A stretch of DNA of 64,000 nt from Capniomyces stellatus (taxonomy: Eukaryota; Kickxellomycota; Harpellomycetes; Harpellales; Legeriomycetaceae), in assembly GCA_001661515.1 (NCBI GenBank), contig LUVW01000019.1, positions 124,001 to 188,000 of the forward strand. Reading direction: 5' to 3'. A program made the translations under genes and the position numbers. Below, one piece after another: positions 47,910-59,618 of the stretch (position 1 is the stretch's first letter; every line of letters begins with the position of its first letter). Under the pieces are notes generated by a model. That model worked only from the letters and a program-made list of their open reading frames with translations. It was not told the DNA's origin and made no database searches.

Positions 47910-50228
47910 ATCTTTGGTATACTGACCATTTAAACTGATGTTTGTTGCGGCTTAAGCTATGGTTACAATGCCGAATAAATAAGAGCACAGAATTTGGCTT
48001 ATTTATATTTGTATTTGTATATTTATTTATTTATTTTCTAGTTTTTGCTTTTATAATTAATGTCTTTTTAGCTACTTTTTGACGAAAAATAAAATAAAAG
48101 ATATTTGAAAAACAGTTGCAGGGTATAAACTATTTCCAGGGCATCAATATTTTAACGTTGGGACTTGTTATTGTTTTATATCATTTAATTATCCTAATAT
48201 ATCCCAAGTTTGTTTTATGCTTTTTTATTTTTATTTTTATTTTTACTTGGTTTTTTTTTGATAATAATTGCAAACTGTAAATAAAGGAAACCGCATACTT
48301 ACACATATTTATAATTGCAATCAAATTTAGCTACAACAGAACCTTTATCGCATCTCCAATATGTCTGTAAATTGCTAATAATCTGTTGGAGTAGGTCTAA
48401 TGAATGTGTTCTAGTTACTATTTTTTCACCGTGTTAATATTTTTGCCGTATGGACATTGTAAATAAAATAGCACCATGATTGCAGTACAAAGGCCTCATT
48501 GACTCAGCAAACTAATGCAAGGGAAAATTAGTGCGGCAAAATAGCTACTCAGCAAGTATCCAGGGAGTAAAGCCAAACTCATATTAAATATACACATTTA
48601 GGGGGGGAACAGCTGGGATTCTCGTTAGTTTTGAAATTTCAATATACGAGTTTAATATCAATGGTTCTCAGAGCTGTGGTCAAGTGCTTTCAAAATGCCA
48701 AAGTTTGTACATCATAGCAGCTATTCCAAGTATATTAGCACTTTTCTGATTATTCTAACAATACTGGGTCTTATTCTTTTATCAAACAATGTGTTTTCTT
48801 TTTTTTTTTAAAAAAAGGAATAAAAAAGATTAAAAAAGGTTTAAAAATGGTATAAAAAAGATTAAAAAAGCTTATAAAAGCTTAAATAAATCGGAAAAGT
48901 TTGAAAAAAAAAGGTCGATAGTAGTGATAAATGATTTTGTAAATGCTGATGGTACTGTGTAATTACCAAACCATGTTGCACAAACACAAATACATGCTAT
49001 GTTTTTGGATCAATATCAATTCATTTGTGGCTGTGAAACAGATACAATTAAAAAAATAGATTGCTGTTCTATTTTTGTGGGTTTAAACCATAGTAGACCG
49101 AGTTGCTTTATCTTTCCTAATAAATTTGTCGCGTCAATATTTTGTTTTATCTATAATGCTACCTTGAATGTACTTTATATATGTACAACTTTAAACGCAC
49201 TTTTATATTCGGGAAAAAAACATTTTAACGCTTTAAATAGCACTGGTTGTGATGACTTTGTTGAGAATATGCGAGAGTTAGGCCAAAACAGACTAATTGC
49301 AAGTTGGATAGGTCAACTTTACAGTTGTTGCCATTCTGTCATAAAGTCGATTTCACTTTGATTGTGTCTCTCATTTTTGTTTGTTACCTTTAAAAAGCCA
49401 AGCTGCGCACAGTCTAGCATTTAGCATTTAAGCCAAATGATTGAAAGGTAAATAAAACCAGCTAATTATAAGCGAATAAAACCCTAGAGCCCAATCAAAT
49501 CCCAGGACAATGGTCAAATCGTTGCTTGAAACAAAACGAATCGATTTCCAAATTTGGTCAACTTATTCGCATTTATCACATAATATACAGCATTTGTAAA
49601 GAACAAAGATTTTGAGTTGAGGCCTAGGTACAAGGGAATTTGTGATTCCAATTAGGTCTTTGTTCAGGATGTGAACTAGAACAACTAAACGAGCTTATAA
49701 ATATGCACCCGTTTACTTTTTAACCGAGGTTGTCAAAAACAATGCGTAAAGCTGGAAATAAAGCTAGCATACCAAGTTAAAGTTCTACTACCAAAATTAC
49801 AAAATAGATGCTACAGCAAGCATAATTGTTTCTAAAAATAAAATTCAATATTCCCTCAAGTAGGTTGAACAAAGTCCAATGAGCTCGAGTTAACTGCAAG
49901 TCAGCCTAGTTATCCCAAACAAAGTGCGATTCAGTTCTGTAAAACAGTCCATTATATTACGCTATAAATGACAAAGTCAAAACAATACAAACGAAATAGT
50001 ACTATTTGTAAAGTAAAGTCACCAATGGCAACAGGTGTAGTTTATGATATATGTAATATCTTAATATTTTTAAGGTAAAGTGTTTAACGAGTAGCAACTA
50101 GATTAGCAACACCAGATAGTTTTGTTAGGTAGTTTTGAAGCCAAACAGTAAAATGGCAGGCACATATTAAATTTGAATCACCCAATTGCTATTGATATTG
50201 ACAGCTTTTTTGAAACAACAGGCTAAAA
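47910..50228. other. Intergenic, no gene supported
   Basis: About 2.3 kb of AT-rich DNA. A 120-codon plus-strand frame at 48999-49361 exists, but it is Cys/Phe/Ile-rich with no domain and no context support. Short AAAAAG-type purine runs occur at 48810-48910. Confidence 0.5.
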
Positions 50229-51841
50229 TCACGTCTTTTTTTTAATCAAACGGCCAAAATCATCGTATTTACTTTCCTCTTCGGTATATCCTGAAGCTCC
50301 ACGTACGTTACGCGAAGCGGTAGGTGACCGGCTTCGATAGCGGTCTTTTGCATATCTAATCCTGCCTCGATCCTTGCTTCTGCTTCTATCCTTGCCTCTG
50401 TTTATGTTTCTATCCCTGTCTCTGCTCCTGTCTCTGCTTCTGTTTTTTCTTCTGTTCCTATCTCTGTTTCTGTTTCCATCTCCACCCCTATCCCTCACCC
50501 TATCCATATCCCTATATCTATCTCTACTTATGCCCCTTTCTTTGCTTCTGTGTCTACTTTCACCATAGTTACGCCTGCTTTCACCATTGTGGTATCTTTG
50601 AGATGTATCCCTGCTTCTAGATCGACTTTTGTTATTCCTCCTAATATCATTCTGGTTATCGTGTTTTGCTCCACTTCTGTTCCCGGTGTCTGGGTAGTGT
50701 CCGGCATCATAATCTTTCAAATATTTCTCAAATTTTCGTTGGATAGGAACAGGAATCCGAGGAAGTGATGTTCCTTGAAACTTGATTGATGTGAGTAACT
50801 CGCGTGCAAGCTCGTTTACCGTCCTGTTATTATATCCGACACAACCGGCAAACATGATTGTTAAAGAAAAAACACACAATATTAAAGAAAAAACTGTTCG
50901 CTTATCTTGCTGTAAATCTAAATAGTGGAATTTGGTAATTCGCTTACATTGACTTTGGCCTTACTCCACCTTGTATTTTTATTTCTGCATCGTCCTCAAG
51001 CAAAGGCTCATACCATCCCCAAAGTGTGTCAGGCTTAGCTACATACCTTAAATACAAAAGACCTATTCCTCTCGCAAACACACAATCTTTATGGTTCAGA
51101 AGCCCTTTTACTTGCTTATATGTCAACTTCAATGTCCATAGTTTGTAAAGCAGACAGAATGCTGTTGAAACTGTAGTCCCCTTTAGAAACGGTTCTATAT
51201 TACCAACGGCCATTTTTATCGTTTTTTTTTCCTTCCTTATTAGAAATCCTTTTTGTAATTCAAGTAAATTCGGATTTAATCCAATCAAATGGGATTACTC
51301 ATTAGTACCAAAGTCTCCAAAAGTTTACTTTTGAGTACTTGACATTCACAAGTTGTTGCCGAATAAGCTACCGGGCCCATTCCAAGTCTCTCACTTACCT
51401 AAATCAGTAACTATAACATTACAATTAAAACAATACAGTCGTTGTTACAAAACAATTTTTTTTTTTGGTTTAAGTTTTGAATTAATATAATTTTTTAACT
51501 ATATTTTTAAACAACTAGGTGGTAAACAATGCCATGTTCTTCCATTATAGTTCCGTACCTTTGTGTTGGATTTCTGATAAAACCTCGTGATACGTTTTGT
51601 AAGAGCTATGTATTTTTAGTATCGTTTCATTTTTACTCAAAAAAAGAGGGAGAAAGACAAAAAAAGAGGGTATATATGTTATACAAGTCAATATATTTGA
51701 AGTAATTAAAGCAACTTACTATAACTCTCTAAAGTAAACCGATGACTGTATGTTCAGATATAGAACCGGGTTTAGATTCATGTGAGGTTCTAAAGTGCAT
51801 GTCTCTATTTCGTTTCCCTTTTTTATTTTAACCTCTTCCAT
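50229..51841 (-). CDS. PRPF38B: Pre-mRNA splicing factor PRP38B-type with RS-like tail
   Basis: Five minus-strand exons (51841..51720, 51605..51559, 51410..51399, 51194..50948, 50823..50229) give 340 residues. PRP38 proteins are U4/U6.U5 tri-snRNP components needed for spliceosome activation. The PRP38 domain (about residues 27-175) shows NLNPVLYLNIQSSVYFREL, YSYKTYHEVLSEIQHK, then VTDLEPFLKG, TTVSTAFCLLYKLWTLKL, GLLYLRYVAKPDTLWGWYEP and LPRIPVPIQRKFEKYL, all aligning with the 38B branch. Exon 3 is only 12 bases; without it the residues V-T-D-L are lost and the adjoining exons do not read through. The C-terminal half is rich in Arg/Asp/Ser dipeptides (RSRSRD, RDRDRN), as in 38B proteins, and closes with KYDDFGRLIKKKT. 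The start ATG is the first in frame. Confidence 0.9.
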
Positions 51842-52461
51842 CTTTGCATTGTAAACACACTTGTATCGATTAGTAAAGCAGAAAAATATATAACTAGCTA
51901 ACTTGATTTGAATTAAAATTCCATCTATCAGCGTAAAAGTGAAAGAGCGAAAAGTGAATCGACAGAATCTCTTAAAAAAAAATGGAAAAGCGAAACGACA
52001 GAAAACTTTTTTTTAAATTTCGTTTTCAATATGCAAGAAGGCCGATTTTTTTGTGCGCGTTTAAATCGCTGAATTGTCTTTTTTTTCTTCTCCTATTGAA
52101 ATCTGGTTTTTAAATGCATAATATTGGTAAATAAACGGATCTTGCTACTGAATCATTCGCGTATTTTTATTCCAAGCCAAAAAACGTAAAATAAGTAGCA
52201 AAAAAAACTAAAAAGCGAGTAGCAAAAACTCCATTGGTTTAGGCCAGGTTGATGGTCAAACAAGTCAAAGGGTAGTAGATGTATAAAGCTTAGACCAGGC
52301 ATTATTGGTACACTATGCAAAGGTACAAAAGGATACATATGCGAGTCAAGTATGTCTATTTATTCGCCAAACCAGGATTTTTTTTATTATAAGGCCAAGT
52401 CAGGATTTTTGCCATGGTGTTACCAGCTGCTACATTAAATAAAGCGGTAACTTTCCGGTGC
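51842..52461. other. Intergenic between two minus-strand genes
   Basis: AT-rich; it includes the promoter of the PRP38-type gene and the 3' flank of the next minus-strand gene. No feature recognised. Confidence 0.5.
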
Positions 52462-53145
52462 TCAAGTTTCGCAACAGATCAGAAAGTTGTTGGCTATACA
52501 CCCTTCACTCATCACTATAACAATCGAGTCCAGCTCGCTTTTTGAACTGAATATGTTTGTTACACGGCTCAACTCGGAGTAGTTGTCATTGCACATACTT
52601 CCAAAACCGCCCATGAAGCTTCTTTTGCTGTGTAGCAGATAGGCAGCAACGCCAGTTTGCAAACCATCGATGTCTTGGTTAAAAATAGATTCTCGTTTCT
52701 CCTCATTTCCAAGTTCAGGTATGCTTTCTCTATTACCCTCAAAAAATCTATTGCGGAGTTTTGTTTCGGCCACTTTACCACTGTATTCTAGACGTGTTTT
52801 GGTTGTTAAACTGAAATCAATAACAAATGGGAGAGTAAAGTTTTTATACTCCATGAACGCCTGAATTTTACATTCATTTTGTATTCCTTCAACCATAAAG
52901 TTCAAATAAAACTTGTCGTCTTTACAGACCGATTTGATTGAGTACGAACCCAACAGCGATCTGGGGTATTTTACAGACGAGTAGCAGGTTGGCACCGTTC
53001 TTAGGCCGCAGTTAAAGCTTGTTGGATTTCCAAGTTCATTGCCAGCAATCAATCTTACCATTATGTATATAAAGTACGGGATCCCGGCACACACAAGACT
53101 TACTATACTAACAGTAATAACTACATATATAAAATTGGAATGCAT
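52462..53145 (-). CDS. Membrane-anchored protein of unknown function
   Basis: Not recognised. A single exon of 227 residues. The N-terminus is a signal anchor or signal peptide (about residues 5-33, FIYVVITVSIVSLVCAGIPYFIYIMV). The remainder is soluble and probably luminal or extracellular. It holds about seven cysteines (NCGLRTVPTC, SVCKDD, NECKIQ, GSMCND, EGCIANNFLICCET) that could form disulfides, and two NxS/T sites (NFT, NYS). A hydrophobic beta-like stretch (KFYLNFMVEG, LPFVIDFSL) suggests a compact domain. Codon use is clearly less AT-rich than the flanks. The start lies just inside a long open frame with no intron signal. Function and partners cannot be inferred. Confidence 0.7.
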   Translation of the reverse strand: MHSNFIYVVITVSIVSLVCAGIPYFIYIMVRLIAGNELGNPTSFNCGLRTVPTCYSSVKYPRSLLGSYSIKSVCKDDKFYLNFMVEGIQNECKIQAFMEYKNFTLPFVIDFSLTTKTRLEYSGKVAETKLRNRFFEGNRESIPELGNEEKRESIFNQDIDGLQTGVAAYLLHSKRSFMGGFGSMCNDNYSELSRVTNIFSSKSELDSIVIVMSEGCIANNFLICCET

Positions 53146-54080
53146 GATTGTGTTTCTGTCGCGTGTTAGTTTTATAATACCAATACTTTAATCGTTTGTA
53201 TTAATGGAAGGAGTAGAGCGGACAAGTCGATTTTCTTGAATAGGGAGGGAGGTTATACTTGGAATATAAGCCAAGTGTGTTAAAACAAAAGTACATGTCA
53301 TTTTGTCGGAATATAATATCTATGTGGAATACGATATCGTATCCACAGCGAGTATAGCAGTTGTAGCGTAGGTCATTTGCCAATATATTCATAATATGGG
53401 TGTCTATAGAACCAATGTATATGATATGCTTGATTCATGGTTGTTACAAGCTACTAACCATTATGCAGTAACTCGGTTTACATATAATCCAATGCGCACT
53501 ATAACCAGGATATACTGGTACTCGACTTTACCAAAAACATTAACAATAGCCTCGGAAATTATGCAAAAGAAATATTTTATAAATAATAACAAAAATCAAA
53601 GCAAACATTGATAGTTAGCATTGATGAATAAGAATCCCAAACAATGACAATTTTTTACTTTTATCAAAACATGATGACTACCTGCAATAAGCTTTTGGTA
53701 TATTTACACAAAACCGATTCGATCTTTGGTGCACTAGACTCTCTGATGGTCTAAACAGACCCTCGAAACCCTGACAAGCCAACCAATATGGCGCATGTTT
53801 GCTGATACCATTGCCACAACTTTAATTAATGAGAGGAGGAGAGGGGTATTTGAGGCTGAAAAAAAAATGCAGCTAGTCTGAGCATATAAAGTCAAAACAA
53901 CAATGGTTGACAAGTTTTGATCAAATGGTAGATCAAATATATTTTTGCATCAATTCAACGGCTATTTTTTTTTCGGAATGAATTAGGCATGCTTTAAAGA
54001 CTTTATTAAAGTTGGAACACAGACACACGAGTTAAAGTACTTGGCGTAGGTTATATATAGACATATGTAAGTAAAACAGT
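53146..54080. other. Intergenic, no gene seen
   Basis: It separates the membrane-anchored unknown from the 3' end of malate dehydrogenase. Short frames only. Confidence 0.5.
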
Positions 54081-55555
54081 CTATTTGTTGACAAATTCAA
54101 CACCCTTCTTCTCGCTTACTTTGAGTTGGGCAATAGCAGCAGAAACAAGACCTTTCTCATACTCGGTAATGTTTTCTGGTACAGGCAAAACAGCTTCAAC
54201 ACCATTTGGACCCAATTTGACAAAGGTTGAGAAGTATTCAATTCCCTCGGACTTGTAAAGGTCGTTGCGGACAAATGAGCATTCGACAATTTCTTCGCCA
54301 TTGGCAGCACGGATGACTGAATCGGCAAAACGGGCACCAGCAAAGGCCATTGACAAAGTGGCGGATCCTGTTCCAGCCTTAGCTTGGACAACCTCGTCAC
54401 CACCAAATTGAGTTCTGTGAGTCAAGGCATCACGTTCTTCGTTTGTGAGCTTAAGGCCCTCAACTTGTGAAAACAATGGGATGATTGTGGTACCGGCATG
54501 GCCTCCAATAACAGGAACGTTCATGATTTTTCCTGTTTTTTCGTAGATGAATCTTGAGGCACGGACCAAATCAAGTGTGGTTACTCCGAAAATGCTTCTT
54601 GAGCCATCAACTCCGAGGCTTTTGTAGACTTCGGATGCGATTGGCACAGTTGAGTTGACTGGGTTTGAAATGATCAGAATTTTGGCTTTTGGACAAACTC
54701 TGTTGCAGCAAAAAAGAAAGGAAACAAAAGTAAACAAAAGAGGTTGATATCAATTAATATATGTTTACTTTACTTGAAACAATATTCATAGATGCAAATG
54801 CATACCACATATAACTACGCTTATAAAAACAGCAGCAGTAATGGCGGTGGTATAGTTAATACACAGTCCAAGATTCGATAGAAATAGCCCATATAGTATT
54901 TAGTAATAAGAACGCAAATACTTACTCGGCACAGGCGGTAGCCAAGTTCTTAACGATACCAGCATTGGTGTTGAAGAGGTCATCGCGGGTCATTCCTGGT
55001 TTACGTGGAACTCCAGCTGGGATCAAAACAACATCAGCACCTTCCAAGGATTTTTTCAAACCATCGTTTTCTGGCGAGAATCCAGTTACATTGCTGGCGT
55101 AGTTGACATGGCTAATATCGGCTGCAACTCCTGGGCTGTTTACGACATCAAACAAATTCAGCTTTGTAACCAAAGGATTAGTTTTTAAAAGCAAGGATAG
55201 TGGTTGACCAATACCTCCCGAAGCTCCCAAAACAGTGACGTTGGCACCATTCTAAAGTTTTAAAGCAAAAGAAAAAGCAGACCAGAGACAGAGAACATAG
55301 GTTCAGTTACAGTTATTGTTTGTTCAATTGACTATTCAAATGTGTGGGCTGTAAAACTAATCTTTGGCTGGTCCAAAGCATCATTTCGCAAACACCATTC
55401 GGGTGCAATACTTTTAACTAATGCTACACAGCTATTAAGGATTATTTTTGCCCCATGTTTATTCTAAAATATATTATAGTTTTATTTACATTGGCTGCAG
55501 AGGATGAGAATGATCTGATGGCCTGGGTTTGGATAATACGTTTTGCTGCAAACAT
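54081..55555 (-). CDS. MDH: Malate dehydrogenase, mitochondrial
   Basis: Three minus-strand exons (55555..55490, 55251..54926, 54699..54081) give 336 residues, normal for the family. Exon 1 is a short Arg/Ser-rich presequence ([20 protein letters not shown]), indicating import into mitochondria. The NAD-binding glycine motif [19 protein letters not shown] opens exon 2. Family landmarks are [20 protein letters not shown] with the substrate-binding arginines, [24 protein letters not shown] with Asp and Arg at the active site, and [15 protein letters not shown] with the catalytic His. The enzyme interconverts malate and oxaloacetate with NAD in the TCA cycle. Introns are 238 and 226 bases with GTAAAT and GTAAGT donors. 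Confidence 0.97.
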
Positions 55556-56358
55556 TTTTCTTTTTCTTTCCTATAAAATTTACTTTAATTAAAAAGAGAG
55601 TTCCTACTTGTGAAAAAGCTCAACCACAAACTTTCTATAGCGTTTACTTTAAATTAATCGCTTTAATTTGCCTCTCAACTAAAAAAAAAATTGTACAAGG
55701 GGGACTCTCTTCCCACTATATCAAATTTATTCTCAGAACAAAACAAACACCAAGGCGAGGAAGAAGAAAAAAAAAGAAGGAAACTGTAGCCAATTTAATA
55801 GGTATTGTAATTGTAAGGGTTTAATAACTGAAACCAAGGGAATAAGCCTAATCTTGAGCCTATCATCGTCGGGATCTTAATCATTTCTTTTTTTTTATTT
55901 GTTTTAAAACACAAATCGATATTCACCGATTTAGTTGACATTTTCTTTTTTGCGGTTGGCGAAACAAATCACTATTATTTTATCAAAGTGTTAAACAATT
56001 CTAATTTATTCCATGTTATTCCACTTTATTTTTGTTTTCACTAAATGTACACTTGTGGGAAACCGTCAATTTAGTAAAAGTAATAAATTCATTACTGACT
56101 AACACCCTTTGTGTAAACGCTGCTGTTTAATGCGGTCCTATTGATATTTCTTGACACGCCGTCTAAATAGTTCAGTACAGATACTATCAAACTCGGTATG
56201 GCGATGTTCTGCAAAGCCCGTCACTCTTGCTTGGCCAAATTTACCAAATTGTATTGTCAATAGCAAACGTTTTTTAAACTCAAAGCATAAACTATACACA
56301 TATAAAGTAGGTGTGACCAAATGGTAAAAGTAAAAGAAGTAATTGGGTTGCAGATTCT
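55556..56358. other. Intergenic between MDH and permease
   Basis: About 800 bases, AT-rich. A 60-codon minus-strand frame at 56138-56320 has no support. It should hold the MDH promoter and the permease 3' UTR. Confidence 0.5.
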
Positions 56359-57933
56359 CTAGTTTACTGTAGCTATTTCGCCTGACTGTTCTAGCTTAAG
56401 CAGGCTATTGGTTACCAAGTCAACTGAATGAAGAGATACTATTTTGGTTTTCATCTTCAGCTTATAGACCAAATAGAATGTTAGAAATATAGGAATGCAG
56501 ATAAAGCTGGAAAAAAACTCCATTGCGTCAAACGTCGGATATATCAAGGTATAGGCGTGGCCCACAGCTATGACAATTAGCAAGAATATGGCGTAGTATG
56601 GACCAAATGGGAACAAAGCTGCCCTATACGGCAAACTTTCTAATCTATAACCTTGGCATATGTATGCTTTTCTGAATCTTATATGCGACAATGAAAGTCC
56701 AATCCAGAAGATAAAACCAGTTATTCCCGCAAAATTCAAAAGGAACTTGTAAGCCTTTCCCTCGCCAATCACCGATAAAATAGCAAACATGGCTGACGAT
56801 ATCCCTGTGATGACTAGCGACCAGATCGGTATCCCTTGTCTGTTAACCCGTTTGATAAAACCAGGAGCTTTTTTGTCAATAGCCAGCGACCAGAGAACCC
56901 TTGTGCAGGCGTATAGCCCAGAATTCCCAGCAGACAGGACTGTCACTAAAACCACAGCATTCATTAAATGCGCCGACCACTTTATCCCTGTTTTTCCAAG
57001 CACTAGCGTAAATGGCGAAATAGAAATGTTGTTGGTGTTAGAGTTGATGAGATTTTTATCCGTGCAAGGGATTATTAGCCCAATGACAAATATTGTAGCT
57101 ATATAGAACAGCAATATTCTGAAGAATACAGACTTTATCACGCGAGGTACATCCCTTCGTGGATTTTCAGACTCTCCCACCGTAACACCGATTATCTCGG
57201 TGCCTTGAAACGAGAATGCAGCAATCACACAGCTTGTAAACACACCTCTTGCGTTGCTTCCAAATACGCCATCTGCAGTCTTCCAATTATCAAACCCATA
57301 CGTGACACCTCCTATCAGTCCTGAGGCAGTAAAAATCCCTACCACTATAAATGCGGTCACTGCTACAATCTTTATTGTGGAGAATATATACTCTATTTCT
57401 CCAAACCCCCTCACTGAAAAGACATTGATACTGAACATCATGACCCAAGAAACAAAACTCCACACCAAACCATTAACCTCGGGTAGCCAAAACCGCATAA
57501 TTATGCCGCACGCGACAAGCTCGGTGGACACAGTTACCATCCAGGAGATCCAGTAGTTCCATCCAAACGAAAATCCAAGAGCCGGGTCGATAAACCTGGA
57601 GGCATATTGGTTGAACGGATCAGATATGGGCATATATGTAGATAACTCCCCAAGCGAAGTACATACAAAATAAACCATGGTACTGATGATAAAATACGCT
57701 AAAATGGATCCTCCAGGACCTGCGTAGTACAATGCGCCTCCTGATCCTATAAACAATCCGGTCCCAATTGTTCCGCCTATCCCAATCATAATCATGTGGC
57801 GGCTCTTGAGTTTGCGGCTAAGCTTAAACTCATTGCCTGTTTCTAGACTCTCATTAGCATATTTTTCTCTCTTAAAGCTCGAGAATGGGTTTTTAAAATA
57901 CAACGACTCTTTTTTCAGTTTAGTGAGCGCCAT
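56359..57933 (-). CDS. Amino-acid permease, yeast amino acid transporter (YAT) family
   Basis: A single exon, 524 residues with about 12 membrane segments, all of APC-superfamily type. The first transmembrane segment begins LKSRHMIMIGIGGTIGTGLF, the diagnostic YAT signature, with the unwound GGTIGTG loop that contacts substrate. FQGTEIIGVTVGESENPRRD is the conserved loop after TM6, and SAGNSGLYACTRVLWSLA is TM8. The N-terminus is short and basic and lacks obvious ubiquitination Lys clusters beyond the first 35 residues. It takes up amino acids by proton symport at the plasma membrane; specificity cannot be read from sequence. Loop residues 290-305 (LINSNTNNISISP) are Asn-rich. Confidence 0.95.
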   Translation of the reverse strand: MALTKLKKESLYFKNPFSSFKREKYANESLETGNEFKLSRKLKSRHMIMIGIGGTIGTGLFIGSGGALYYAGPGGSILAYFIISTMVYFVCTSLGELSTYMPISDPFNQYASRFIDPALGFSFGWNYWISWMVTVSTELVACGIIMRFWLPEVNGLVWSFVSWVMMFSINVFSVRGFGEIEYIFSTIKIVAVTAFIVVGIFTASGLIGGVTYGFDNWKTADGVFGSNARGVFTSCVIAAFSFQGTEIIGVTVGESENPRRDVPRVIKSVFFRILLFYIATIFVIGLIIPCTDKNLINSNTNNISISPFTLVLGKTGIKWSAHLMNAVVLVTVLSAGNSGLYACTRVLWSLAIDKKAPGFIKRVNRQGIPIWSLVITGISSAMFAILSVIGEGKAYKFLLNFAGITGFIFWIGLSLSHIRFRKAYICQGYRLESLPYRAALFPFGPYYAIFLLIVIAVGHAYTLIYPTFDAMEFFSSFICIPIFLTFYLVYKLKMKTKIVSLHSVDLVTNSLLKLEQSGEIATVN

Positions 57934-59618
57934 GAATTTTTAAAAGCCAACTTCAAAAAGTATAGCTATTCTACACTGTTGTTTTATGAACCTATTGCTC
58001 GTCTATTGTCCCCTTATCCCTTGTTCCCAATGCCCTATCTCCTATTTTCTATATCCAACTTTTATCTCTTATTCTTATTCGTATGCCTTATTCGTATACC
58101 TAATTCTTATTCGTATACCTTATTCCTACTTCTGTTCTTATTATTATTCTTACTCCTATTCTTACTTTTATTCTTGTATTTTGTGTTTTGGATACCTTAA
58201 CTTTTGGCTCTCGTGTTATCTTTATTGATAATATAAACTGAATTGTAAGCTGTTAGATCGAGTTGAATATTAAAAATTCTTGAAGCCAAGATAAAATCCC
58301 CCCCTTCTCTTTCCCTTTAGAATATCATGTTTGGTATTCCATATCAGATGTCTTATTTTCGTTTTCTCATTTCTTTTTATGTTTTCTCTCTTCATTGCTA
58401 CTCCTTTCGTTGCTGCTATCTTTATTAATTCTTTTTCCATTACTTTGCTTTTCATCGCTCTTTTTTTCTTCTATTCTTTCAACTTTTTTAATAGACGTTT
58501 CTTTTTAGCCTTCCTGGTAATAGTGCATGACCTTAATATTTGCTAGGACACAATTACTTTTTATTGGAGACACCACAACCTCTAGTTGCATACTGAAATC
58601 CTGTTATTGTATTTAGCCCTTTATGCCAAAACAAATGTCAACGTATCAACATACCTGTTTACACTTTTTTTGTTGATTCATAGTTTATTAAATGTACATA
58701 ATTATGTGTATTTGTATAAACCTTACTGTACTTGCCTTATTTTTTCTTTGGGAATTACAAGGCCAAAACATTTTTATAGACATTCTACCCGATTATAAGT
58801 CTATTACTTGTAGAAAACATTTTTATTTGAATTATTTTCCACACTTGATAATAACTGATAAGATAGGCAATGCTTTTTGTAGTCCAACCAAAACAGCATT
58901 TTGCACATTTAAGCATACCAATAGTGTAGGTTGGTCTAAAGTAGTCAAGCAAGTAAATGGGCGAATAAAAAGTTGGCAGCCTAAACCAGTGCCAAAGCAA
59001 CCAACAGGTATTTTTAATATATCGATACCTTTAAAAATATCTTGACCGGTTGTTGGATCGGGGCAAACTTGGTGCCCAGAACTGGTTTACAAGACAAAAT
59101 TGTACCTGATTGGCCCTGTGCAATTTACCCACCCTCTTTACAATAGACTGCACTTTCTGCTAAGACAAGAAGTTGGTTCAAGCAGTTTTTATTCTCTCTC
59201 CAGCACCCTGTACTAGGTGTCCACAAACCAATAGTCTGCCGAGTATTCATTTGTTCACACGCTTTGATTAAAAATCAAGCCAGACGCGGGCTAGTTATAA
59301 CTGACGTAGTGGGCATATTATTTTCATTCTCTAGTACGGCAAACAATGTTGTTTTTATAGTGCTAAGAATGAACCAATCACACATACTCCAATTGCCCAA
59401 GAGTAAACAGACACAGTCGAGACTATATCGAAAATGTTCAAAGGCTTTAAACATATGGGTTGACAATGGATACGTTTTTTAATTTCGGCTGGCTAATCAT
59501 TGTAGTAAATTTAACTATTATTTCTTGTTCAACTTGATCTAAATAAAACAAAGTAAGGTATGATAAAATTGGGTAAAGTGGGTTATAGTATAGCCAAACA
59601 AAGTAGAAACTGCAGGGC
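57934..59618. other. Intergenic, pyrimidine-rich then unique
   Basis: The first 600 bases are strongly T/C-rich on the plus strand with imperfect TATTCTTATTCGTATACC-type repeats (about 58065-58180). The rest is AT-rich unique DNA without a supported gene. Confidence 0.5.

Noticed and set aside
48999..49361. 120-codon plus-strand frame
   Set aside because: Cys/Ile/Phe-rich, no domain, no splice context, surrounded by non-coding DNA; likely chance.
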